From NCBI GenBank assembly GCA_946611495.1, contig CAMODR010000077.1, positions 1 through 6,523 on the forward strand: a DNA stretch of 6,523 bases, written 5' to 3'. A program made the translations under genes and the position numbers. The notes under the pieces are model-generated. The model was not told the DNA's origin. It saw only the letters and a list, made by a program, of their open reading frames with translations, and did no database searches. This stretch comes from an uncultured Methanobrevibacter sp. (GTDB lineage Archaea > Methanobacteriota > Methanobacteria > Methanobacteriales > Methanobacteriaceae). Shown in pieces: positions 1 to 5,388 of the stretch. Each line of letters begins with the position of its first letter. Within the stretch, counting starts at the first letter, position 1.

Positions 1-52
1 TAAAAGAATTTAATTCATAACTTACTAACAAAAGGCTTATAAAACTATAAAA
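1..52. other. Left-edge spacer downstream of hcgB
   Basis: This is AT-rich sequence after the hcgB stop codon. I see no coding frame with a start and no convincing hairpin. A TTTTATAAG-like stretch on the minus strand could belong to a promoter for a gene beyond the left edge, but that is weak. Whether other hcg genes continue past the edge cannot be seen. Confidence 0.4.
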
Positions 53-532
53 TCAACCATCATCTTCCTGAAATCCAACTTTTTTCAAAGCTTCTAAAGT
101 TTCATTATAAACAGTTTCCTCTAAGGATTGCTTATGGATTATATGGGATGGAGAGGATGCTGCAGTTAAAATTCTAGACTTATTGTCCATAAAAACTAAA
201 AAAGAGCCTGATCCAGGAATTCCTAAACGACCTCTTGCAATCACCAAATCTGCATCTGATTGATCAATAGCTATCATAGCCTTTGATATGGCAGGAGTTC
301 TGCTAAAATCTGCATAATTAGTATTCACATGTAAATATTCTGCAGGAGGAATGTTAAATCTTTTTAAAACCTCATTTATAACTTCCACCTTAATTCCATT
401 TTTATTTGGAACTACAATCCTTGCATTGCGAATATAATTTTGAATTTCCTTAATTTCCTCTTCAGTATCTCCCTTACGAGTTCCTTCATAAGATTGAATT
501 GAAGCTTTTCTAATACTTTCCTCAAAGGCCAT
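53..532 (-). CDS. hcgB: HcgB, FeGP-cofactor guanylyltransferase (DUF3236 family)
   Basis: This cytoplasmic protein of 159 residues is recognised as HcgB. In FeGP-cofactor biosynthesis, HcgB joins a GMP unit from GTP to the 4-hydroxyl of the pyridinol precursor, giving guanylylpyridinol. Visible features are a charged helical N-terminus (about 1-35), the conserved block HVNTNYADFSRTPAI (68-82), a glycine-rich stretch ARGRLGIPGSGS (99-110) that I take as part of the nucleotide-binding region, and a C-terminal SSPSHIIH segment (126-133). The length fits the family (about 160). The ATG start at 530-532 is set by a GGTGAT site three bases upstream. It lies 75 bases after hcgA on the same strand, so co-transcription is likely, although T-rich DNA lies between them. 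The family call rests on recalled motifs, not a search. Confidence 0.85.
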   Translation of the reverse strand: MAFEESIRKASIQSYEGTRKGDTEEEIKEIQNYIRNARIVVPNKNGIKVEVINEVLKRFNIPPAEYLHVNTNYADFSRTPAISKAMIAIDQSDADLVIARGRLGIPGSGSFLVFMDNKSRILTAASSPSHIIHKQSLEETVYNETLEALKKVGFQEDDG

Positions 533-535
533 TTA

Positions 536-541
536 ATCACC
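536..541 (-). promoter_or_regulatory. Ribosome binding site of hcgB
   Basis: GGTGAT on the minus strand matches the AUCACC end of archaeal 16S rRNA and sits three bases before the hcgB ATG. It fixes the start. Confidence 0.7.
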
Positions 542-563
542 AGTTTAAAAAAAATAATACATA

Positions 564-606
564 AATAAAAAGAATAAAAAGAATAAAAAGATAAGAAAAT
601 AAAAAG
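564..606 (-). terminator. Repeated T-tracts after hcgA (candidate terminator or attenuator)
   Basis: On the plus strand the nonamer AATAAAAAG occurs three times in perfect tandem (564-572, 573-581, 582-590) and again at 598-606. In the sense of hcgA transcription these are four T5 runs starting two bases after its stop codon. Archaeal RNA polymerase terminates at oligo-T runs without needing a hairpin, so this could end or partly attenuate the transcript before hcgB. It could equally be low-complexity DNA. T-rich TTTATTTAT around 562-570 could also act as a weak TATA box for hcgB. Confidence 0.35.
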
Positions 607-607
607 T

Positions 608-1609
608 TTAGGCATGCAATTGAACTTCAAGGCCTAAATCCTCAACAACTGAAATAACATCATGCAAATTACCATAACTTGGAGAACCTACACCTTTTAC
701 AACTAAAGGATAATCCTCAGGAATTACAGTTGCCAAATTATTAGCTCCTGCAAGAAGAGGAAGCTCTACATTTTTAGGTCCAATAGTTGGAGTTGGAACA
801 GTGATTCTAATACTTGGATACATGATCCTTGTAATTGCAATTGTTTTTAGCTGTTCTTCAATTGAACAAGGAGGATGATTTTCCATTGGAGTGTCTGCAT
901 AAGGATTAAAGCCCATTATAGGAATTTCCTCCAAGCTGTCAAAACTTCCTAAGAACAATAAATGGTTAACCCTATCTTCATATGATTCGCCAATTCCAAT
1001 CAATAAACCTGAAGACAAACCTATACCTGCATCAGAAACCATTTGACATATTTTTATTCTATCAGATAATCTTTCACCAGGTTTAACAAAATTAAAAACA
1101 TCTTCATTGATTGTCTCTAAATTACAGCAAACAGTATCTACACCATATTTCTTTAAATCATCAACAGCATCTTGAGTTAAATCAGCACCTACATTAACCA
1201 ATATCTCTAAGGAAGTCTCTCCCTTAACAATTTTAGCAGCATTGACTGCCTGTTTGCCCTTATATCCATGACCTCCAGAACAGCTAATTCTTGGAATGCC
1301 TGATTTCTCAACACAATATGCCGCAGAACGTATCTCATCATCTGATTTATAAAATGCATCATAATATCCTGCAGATGAAGTTTTAGCTGCAAAACCACAA
1401 TATTTACATCTTGGTTGAACTTGACATTTATTTGTAAGATGAATGGTAGATGTTAATTTAATTAAATCAGAACATTCATTTCGAATATCTGAAGCAATTC
1501 CACATAATCTCTTTAGATTTTCCTCATCATCTATTTCAAATAATTGAATTAATTCATTTTTACTTAATTTCTCTCTATTTTTAGCTTTTTCTAAGATAGA
1601 TTCTATCAA
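608..1609 (-). CDS. hcgA: HcgA (HmdB), radical SAM protein of FeGP-cofactor biosynthesis
   Basis: This 333-residue protein is a BioB/ThiH-like radical SAM enzyme, annotated in methanogens as HmdB or HcgA and thought to make the pyridinol precursor of the FeGP cofactor. The cluster-binding cysteines are C62, C68 and C71 in the spacing CX5CX2C. That spacing is the hallmark of HcgA, as most radical SAM proteins have CX3CX2C. Other visible blocks are ISCSGGHGYKG (108-118), NLET (163-166), SSGLLIGIGESYEDR (199-213, like the BioB glycine motif) and GFNPYADTPMEN (233-244). The start is TTG at 1607-1609: an in-frame stop lies at 1619-1621, no ATG occurs before the cysteine motif, and AAGGTG lies five bases upstream. 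It precedes hcgB and lies 508 bases downstream of hmd on the same strand. Confidence 0.92.
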   Translation of the reverse strand: MIESILEKAKNREKLSKNELIQLFEIDDEENLKRLCGIASDIRNECSDLIKLTSTIHLTNKCQVQPRCKYCGFAAKTSSAGYYDAFYKSDDEIRSAAYCVEKSGIPRISCSGGHGYKGKQAVNAAKIVKGETSLEILVNVGADLTQDAVDDLKKYGVDTVCCNLETINEDVFNFVKPGERLSDRIKICQMVSDAGIGLSSGLLIGIGESYEDRVNHLLFLGSFDSLEEIPIMGFNPYADTPMENHPPCSIEEQLKTIAITRIMYPSIRITVPTPTIGPKNVELPLLAGANNLATVIPEDYPLVVKGVGSPSYGNLHDVISVVEDLGLEVQLHA

Positions 1610-1614
1610 GTTAA

Positions 1615-1620
1615 CACCTT
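1615..1620 (-). promoter_or_regulatory. Ribosome binding site deciding the TTG start of hcgA
   Basis: AAGGTG on the minus strand lies five bases before the TTG codon. With the in-frame stop at 1619-1621 overlapping it, TTG at 1607-1609 is the only sensible initiation codon. Confidence 0.65.
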
Positions 1621-1646
1621 ACTTTGAAATTATAAATTTAATAATA

Positions 1647-1688
1647 ATTAGATTAATACTTCAATATCCCACAAAATATTAATCTAAT
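1647..1688. repeat. Perfect 12-bp inverted repeat upstream of hcgA
   Basis: ATTAGATTAATA at 1647-1658 pairs perfectly with TATTAATCTAAT at 1677-1688 around an 18-base spacer. It ends 37 bases upstream of the hcgA TTG, so it could be an operator or a leader hairpin. Read on the minus strand, 1654-1661 is AAGTATTA, close to the AAGTAWTACTT motif found around hcgG. Confidence 0.6.
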
Positions 1689-1757
1689 CATATTAAACAA
1701 AAACATTGATCTAGTCATATTAAACAAAAACATAATCGGATTATAATATTAAACAAA
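1682..1757. repeat. Three direct repeats upstream of hcgA
   Basis: A 25-base unit beginning ATCTARTCATATTAAAC lies at 1682-1706 and 1709-1733, with 24 of 25 bases identical and a 27-base period. A diverged third copy keeps ATATTAAACAAA at 1746-1757, offset 29 bases from the second. The first copy overlaps the right arm of the 1647-1688 inverted repeat. The array could be a multi-site operator or a replication slip. Confidence 0.65.
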
Positions 1758-1979
1758 TATGTAAAAAATAATAAAAATTTATGAATAAATAATAATAAAA
1801 CCATGTAATTTTTAAAAATAATGCTTATAAATCTAGCCCAATCTAAAAAAAATTAAAAAACTATAAATAATAATAAATATTATGTAAAATAAATATTAAT
1901 TCATTAGATAATTTGTTATTAATGATTTATTCATGAATTCATATGAATAAAATATTATAACTTATTGTTTAATGCAAAT

Positions 1980-2055
1980 ACTAAAGAGTTAAATTAAACG
2001 CATTAAACCCAAAATTCACAAAAAGATTAATGCAATTTAATTTAATTTCTTTAGT
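1980..2055. repeat. Long imperfect inverted repeat, 25 paired positions
   Basis: The left arm runs 1980-2006 and the right arm 2027-2055. Paired segments are ACTAAAGA (1980-1987) with 2048-2055, TTAAATTAAA (1989-1998) with 2036-2045, and GCATTAA (2000-2006) with 2027-2033, separated by two small internal loops. The apical loop is 20 bases. It starts 63 bases after the hmd stop in the sense of hmd transcription, so it could fold in the hmd 3' untranslated region. The minus-strand loop contains a T5 run. Confidence 0.6.
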
Positions 2056-2093
2056 TTTGGTTGTTAAAATTATCACTAGGCTAATTTCAACTA

Positions 2094-2114
2094 TTATAAC
2101 TTATAAAGTTATAA
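2094..2114 (-). terminator. Palindrome directly behind the hmd stop
   Basis: TTATAACTT (2094-2102) and AAGTTATAA (2106-2114) form a perfect 9-bp stem with a 3-base loop, beginning three bases past the hmd stop codon. No long T run follows, so it may be a 3'-end stabiliser rather than a terminator. The stem has almost no GC and would be weak as RNA. Confidence 0.35.
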
Positions 2115-2117
2115 AAT

Positions 2118-3131
2118 TTATTCTCTTTTTCCTAAAGATTCTAAGATAGTAGGTACAATTTCAGCTAATGGACCGAAGTTCATTGAGTCTGCAGTTCCTA
2201 ATAATGCACCAGGATTTAAAGCATCATCCATTTTGTCGATACCTTCATCTTGCATTAATTTAATTACATTAGTTAATGCTTCATTAGCCATACTTTGTGC
2301 AAATCCTGCAGGAGCACCTAAAATTTGAGTTACAGTGTCTCTGTAAGATAAAAGACCTGCGTAAGTAATTGCAGTTACTGCGGAACACATATCACATACA
2401 GGACCTACCATGTTTGCAGGTAATGTAAATGCGGATCCTCTTGCTTTTTGTCCTAATTCAAATAAAGTGTCGATAGAAGCTTGGTCAGCAAAACCTTCTG
2501 CAATGTATACTTGACCTTTCATTTCAGGTACTGCACCTGGGTGGTAGGAAGCTACATTTACATCTTTACCTAAGTCTTCAAAGATTTTGTTTAATCCAGG
2601 AGTTGGGATAGTACATGCGTGAGTTACAATTGCACCATCTTTAATTACATCAGCGAATTTTTCAATGATAGCAGGTTGCATACCTCCTTCTGGTAACCAA
2701 GTCATGATCCAGTCAGCGTCAGCTACTGCTTCACGGTCATCGGTTGTTACTTTCATACCTAAGTCTTCAGGGTGAGTGAAGTGGATTGCACCTTTAGATG
2801 GTTTAGGAATGGTTTCAGCTAATTCTCCTACTTTTGCTCTGATTGCTGGCATTACATCTTCAGGGTTGCCTGCTTTGTGTGCTGCAATTACTTCTGCATA
2901 GTCAAAGTCATCTACTACAGTAAATTCGCCATCGAATACTGGGTCAGAAACAACCACTTCGTCTACTCCAGCTAATTCTAAGAGTTCTGCACCCATTTCA
3001 ATAGTGGAGTGAGTCATGGAAATGTTTTCTTTTCCGGTTAATTCTGCAACTTCACAAGCTCTAGAAAAATTTGTAATTCCACTAGCTGCGTGAGTTCTGT
3101 AACAGCCAGCACCTAAAATTGCTACTTTCAT
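2118..3131 (-). CDS. hmd: Hmd, H2-forming methylene-tetrahydromethanopterin dehydrogenase ([Fe]-hydrogenase)
   Basis: Hmd reversibly reduces methenyl-H4MPT+ with H2 to methylene-H4MPT in the cytoplasm, bypassing F420 in the CO2-to-methane pathway. The protein has 337 residues, normal for the family. The N-terminal Rossmann domain begins KVAILGAGCYRTHAASG, with the conserved His14 in place. DWIMTWLPEGG (140-150) and the segment IVTHACTIPT (168-177) follow. C173 matches the cysteine (Cys176 of the Methanocaldococcus enzyme) that ligates the iron of the FeGP cofactor. SYHPGAVPEMKGQ (195-207) carries the second conserved histidine, H197. The C-terminal helical part is intact, with CDMCSAVTAITYAG. 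The ATG is preceded by a strong AAAGGAGAT site. The catalytic residues argue for true Hmd rather than an inactive paralogue. Glycine codons look richer in GGT than in hcgG, consistent with high expression. Confidence 0.97.
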   Translation of the reverse strand: MKVAILGAGCYRTHAASGITNFSRACEVAELTGKENISMTHSTIEMGAELLELAGVDEVVVSDPVFDGEFTVVDDFDYAEVIAAHKAGNPEDVMPAIRAKVGELAETIPKPSKGAIHFTHPEDLGMKVTTDDREAVADADWIMTWLPEGGMQPAIIEKFADVIKDGAIVTHACTIPTPGLNKIFEDLGKDVNVASYHPGAVPEMKGQVYIAEGFADQASIDTLFELGQKARGSAFTLPANMVGPVCDMCSAVTAITYAGLLSYRDTVTQILGAPAGFAQSMANEALTNVIKLMQDEGIDKMDDALNPGALLGTADSMNFGPLAEIVPTILESLGKRE

Positions 3132-3138
3132 TTTTTAA

Positions 3139-3147
3139 ATCTCCTTT
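3139..3147 (-). promoter_or_regulatory. Strong ribosome binding site of hmd
   Basis: AAAGGAGAT on the minus strand lies seven bases upstream of the hmd ATG. It is the strongest ribosome binding site in the window, as expected for an abundant enzyme. Confidence 0.75.
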
Positions 3148-3220
3148 AATATTGTACCACTTTGCTAAAATTTAAATTAAAAAATAGGCAAAAAGAACTT
3201 AAGCCCAAAAATTTTTAAAA

Positions 3221-3234
3221 TAAATATTTTTCAC
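3221..3234 (-). promoter_or_regulatory. Candidate hmd promoter (BRE and TATA box)
   Basis: The minus strand reads GTGAAAAATATTTA, a purine-rich BRE-like sequence running into a TATA-like ATATTTA. Transcription would start near 3199, giving a leader of about 65-70 bases before hmd. In DNA this AT-rich other boxes are possible, for example TTTAAATT nearer the gene. Confidence 0.3.
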
Positions 3235-3566
3235 TCAAAAATTTTAATGCATATCACTTAAAAAAATGGATAATGCTTTAATTAGTCTTATTAGGAAAAA
3301 ATATATGAAAATCACAATAATGATTTTTAAATGAATAAATTTTTTATATCATATTTAAAGCAATTAATCCCCAAATTTCTTTATTTGTTTAGAAGTAATA
3401 CAAAAATGAATTTTTTTACCGTTTGAGTAATAATAATTAACAAAGTAGTAATAATATCTTTATTGTAATACATATTTATAATTATTTATTACTCAATAAA
3501 AAAATTTTGAAATAAAAGTAATACTTAAAAAGAAGACGGAAAAATATTAAAAAAAATAACAAAATT

Positions 3567-3574
3567 TTTATATC
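3567..3574 (+). promoter_or_regulatory. Candidate hcgG TATA box
   Basis: TTTATATC matches the archaeal TATA consensus and would start transcription near 3596, about 150 bases before hcgG. A closer alternative is the TATA-like ATTATTATAATAAAT region at about 3676-3690, which would start a transcript near 3710. The sequence alone does not decide between them. Confidence 0.3.
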
Positions 3575-3615
3575 CTATAAAAATTAAATAAAAAATAGTA
3601 TTGTAATAAGTTTTG

Positions 3616-3638
3616 AAAAAAAAGTATTACTTTTTTTT
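3616..3638. repeat. Perfect 23-base palindrome upstream of hcgG
   Basis: Eight A, GTA, a central T, TAC and eight T form two perfect 11-bp arms around one base. The core is the AAGTAWTACTT motif. It could be a high-affinity operator or, read on the plus strand with its T8 run, an early terminator in the hcgG leader. Confidence 0.55.
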
Positions 3639-3739
3639 AGAAATTAATGAATTTAGTAATAAGAAAACATAGAAAATTATTATAATAAATTCATAATAAG
3701 GAATTTACTAATGAAAATTTAGCAATGAATTTTAAAAAT

Positions 3740-3744
3740 GAGGG
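3740..3744 (+). promoter_or_regulatory. Ribosome binding site supporting the inner start of hcgG
   Basis: GAGGG lies five bases before the ATG at 3750. The upstream in-frame ATG at 3738 overlaps this site and has no comparable sequence ahead of it, so 3750 is preferred. Confidence 0.6.
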
Positions 3745-3749
3745 AAAAA

Positions 3750-5258
3750 ATGTACGAACTTATTAAAGAATCAATTAATAGTGACGAAAGTGCTTTAGAA
3801 TTAGCTAAATCCACAAAAGACGTGGAATCCGTTGTAGATGCAATATCTGAATTAAGCCTTGAAGAAACTATGAAACTTGGTACAAGATTCAAGAAGTTTC
3901 CAATTGGCTGCGATTTAACTGAAATAGTTGTAGGAACATGTGCATCAGATTTGGAAAAGATAGAATTATTCGGAAATTGCCAACTAGCTAATATGATTGG
4001 AGCGCCTATACACATTTGTGCATATGCATTTTCAGACATTGCAGAAAAATATGGCCAAAGAGGAGTGGAAATAATGGAAGAAGTATATAACATTACTGAT
4101 GTTCCATTAGACCTTGACCACTTTGGAAAATATGGTGCAATGAGATTCCCAAAACAGATTGTTGGATGTGGGGGTGACTGCTATAACCAAGGCCCAAGCT
4201 TTACCGAATGCCCAAGAGGAAGAATACATGAAAGACTAATAGATAAGGAAAAGGCAGAAGAGGCAGATAAGGAGACTTGGGTGAAACTATCATCATCAGT
4301 TGCAATAAACTTAACTAGCGAACAATGTGGAGACGGACATGCAGCACCTTTAGAGGAAGCTGAAGATTTGGCAAACCTTGCTAAGAAATATGGAAAAGGA
4401 TTGGAAGCAATCATGTTCGTTGGTGATGGATACGACGAATTGATTACCGGATTTAAAAAGGCTATTGAAATGGATGTTGACGTCTTTGTTATTGAAGGAG
4501 GGCCTTTTAACAGATGTGAAAACACAACAGAAAGCTTTGCAAAGGCAATAGCAATGAGCAGAATCCTATGTCCTGGAAAAGTTGTTGCAACAAATGGAGC
4601 TTATGAAAGCGAATGCAGAGCAGGATTAAGATCAGGACTGAATGTAATCATTACAGGATTTCCTAAAAACCACCATGGATACATGTGCGGATTTGAACCT
4701 GGAACTGCAAGAAGAGGAAAATTTGGATTGCCTAGAGTCATAGAAATAATGAATGAGGAAATCAAGTCAGGCGCAACTAGAGTACCTGTTCAAAGAGATG
4801 AGCTTTTAGCATTAACCCATGCAGTTAAACTTGCAGGGCCTGAAAACATTTATCCTAAAACCATTGGATCCTTTGCAATAGGGGATGCACATTGGGCTAC
4901 AATACAAAATTCAAAAATGTATAAGGAAATGAACTTGCCAATCAGCCTAGATGAAATCGCTGCCAAAATAAATGGAGATTCCGTTTCATTACATGGAGGA
5001 AGATTTGTATCATGGCTTGTTGCAAAAGAATTGGATAAAAAGGGAGTTGATGAAATAATCATTACCGACAGCAACCCATGGGTTGAAAAAGTAAGCGTTG
5101 AAAACTTGCAAGAGGAATTGAAGGCTACCATAATACAAGGCCATGCTGATGATAAGGCAGTGGGACGCATAGCTAAGGAATCAGTTATTACTACAACAAT
5201 CCCTAAGATACATAATATCATCAGTTCCAAGATACCTCATGCATTGAATATAATTTAG
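3750..5258 (+). CDS. hcgG: HcgG (HmdC), FeGP-cofactor biosynthesis protein
   Basis: This soluble protein has 502 residues from ATG 3750, or 506 from the in-frame ATG at 3738. I recognise it as HmdC/HcgG, found with hmd across methanogens and needed for FeGP-cofactor assembly. Its reaction is not established to my knowledge. Numbering from 3738, it has GCDLTEIVVGTCASD (57-71), a conserved PLDLDHFGKYGAMRFP block (123-138), and a cysteine group CX3CX9C (C144, C148, C158) inside VGCGGDCYNQGPSFTECPRGRIHE that could bind metal or a cluster. Further cysteines are C197, C260, C278, C293 and C317. HHGYMCGFEPGTARRGKFG (312-330) and SVSLHGGRFVSW (415-426) follow. The C-terminus holds DEIIITDSNPW (438-448). 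There is no signal peptide or membrane segment. It diverges from hmd and is probably controlled from the motif-rich region upstream. Confidence 0.82.
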   Translation: MYELIKESINSDESALELAKSTKDVESVVDAISELSLEETMKLGTRFKKFPIGCDLTEIVVGTCASDLEKIELFGNCQLANMIGAPIHICAYAFSDIAEKYGQRGVEIMEEVYNITDVPLDLDHFGKYGAMRFPKQIVGCGGDCYNQGPSFTECPRGRIHERLIDKEKAEEADKETWVKLSSSVAINLTSEQCGDGHAAPLEEAEDLANLAKKYGKGLEAIMFVGDGYDELITGFKKAIEMDVDVFVIEGGPFNRCENTTESFAKAIAMSRILCPGKVVATNGAYESECRAGLRSGLNVIITGFPKNHHGYMCGFEPGTARRGKFGLPRVIEIMNEEIKSGATRVPVQRDELLALTHAVKLAGPENIYPKTIGSFAIGDAHWATIQNSKMYKEMNLPISLDEIAAKINGDSVSLHGGRFVSWLVAKELDKKGVDEIIITDSNPWVEKVSVENLQEELKATIIQGHADDKAVGRIAKESVITTTIPKIHNIISSKIPHALNII

Positions 5259-5271
5259 TTAAATTATATTC
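5246..5271 (+). terminator. Perfect 12-bp inverted repeat across the hcgG stop codon
   Basis: GAATATAATTTA (5246-5257) pairs perfectly with TAAATTATATTC (5260-5271) across two bases. The TAG stop (5256-5258) lies inside it. It is a terminator-like or 3'-end hairpin, but no T run follows directly, so it may instead be a protein site or mRNA-stability element. Confidence 0.4.
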
Positions 5272-5325
5272 CCATAAAACATAGAAAAAAATAGGATAAT
5301 ACTATAAAATAAAAAAATGAATAAA

Positions 5326-5367
5326 AAGTAATACTTATTTAGAAAAAAGTAATAAACTTTTTATATG
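5326..5367 (+). promoter_or_regulatory. Candidate promoter of the small RNA with AGTAATA motifs
   Basis: TTTATATG at 5360-5367 is a good archaeal TATA box. About 25 bases downstream lie G5389 and G5391, suitable start sites. Directly upstream are AGTAATAA (5348-5355) and the palindromic AAGTAATACTT (5326-5336), the motif clustered ahead of hcgG. No protein-coding gene follows on this strand, so the promoter, if real, serves a noncoding transcript. Confidence 0.45.
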
Positions 5368-5388
5368 AATAATTACATAATAAAAATT

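Larger units (their letters stand above)
1610..2117. other. Repeat-rich intergenic region between hmd and hcgA
   Basis: These 508 bases are extremely AT-rich and hold no convincing gene. They contain the inverted repeat 1647-1688, the 27-base repeats 1682-1757, a 9-bp inverted repeat (1926-1934 with 1943-1951), the long imperfect inverted repeat 1980-2055 and the palindrome 2094-2114 behind hmd. A 13-base direct repeat, TATTATAACTTAT, occurs at 1953-1965 and 2092-2104. A TAAATTTATA sequence on the minus strand (1631-1640) could be the hcgA TATA box, but it is so close that the transcript would be nearly leaderless, which fits poorly with the visible ribosome binding site. Confidence 0.6.
3394..3663. 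promoter_or_regulatory. Cluster of AGTAATA motifs (candidate operator array)
   Basis: AGTAATA occurs forward at 3394, 3426, 3447, 3517 and 3655, and inverted (TATTACT) at 3487-3493 and 3625-3631. The relaxed form TGTAATA is at 3464 and 3602. Two sites widen to the palindromic form AAGTAWTACTT (3516-3526, 3622-3632). TTGAGTAATAA (3423-3433) pairs perfectly with TTATTACTCAA (3486-3496), an 11-bp inverted repeat. The same motif recurs at 5327-5355, ahead of the candidate small RNA. A sequence-specific regulator is the natural reading, but AT-rich background makes some copies expected by chance. Confidence 0.5.
3132..3737. other. Divergent hmd/hcgG regulatory region
   Basis: These 606 bases separate the divergent hmd and hcgG genes and hold no credible gene. 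The half nearer hmd has only TATA-like sequences, including a minus-strand candidate at 3221-3234 and a plus-strand TTTATATC at 3343-3350 with no gene assigned. The half nearer hcgG (3394-3663) is crowded with AGTAATA motifs in both orientations and includes a 23-base palindrome. The length and motif density suggest regulation, but no regulator can be named from sequence. Confidence 0.6.

Noticed and set aside
412..630. Minus-strand frame spanning the hcgA end and the hcgB start
   Set aside because: Its middle is the T-rich repeat tract (FYSFYSFYL-like product) and it overlaps two well-supported genes.
1207..1398. Second minus-strand frame inside hcgA
   Set aside because: It is an out-of-frame shadow of the radical SAM gene with no recognisable motif.
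1682..1757. CRISPR array
   Set aside because: The period is only 27-29 bases, with repeats almost touching and no unique spacers, and no cas gene is near.
1953..2104. Miniature transposable element flanked by the 13-base direct repeat
   Set aside because: The inverted repeat does not abut the direct repeats and the stretch between them has no matching terminal inverted ends.
2118..3131. HmdII-type inactive Hmd paralogue
   Set aside because: His14, the iron-ligating cysteine context HACTIPT and the SYHPGAVP block are all present, and the biosynthesis genes are adjacent, which fits the catalytic enzyme.
3596..3737. Riboswitch in the hcgG leader
   Set aside because: The sequence is almost entirely A and T and has no GC-containing conserved junctions that match a known class. 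Only the palindrome at 3616-3638 is structured.
5186..5192. TATTACT motif copy inside hcgG
   Set aside because: It is formed by ordinary codons in an AT-rich gene and stands alone, so it is treated as chance.
3719..5230. Open frames on the minus strand at 3719-4093, 4181-4525 and 4850-5230
   Set aside because: They lie wholly opposite hcgG, their products are serine-rich low-complexity strings without family motifs, and hcgG is clearly the real gene.
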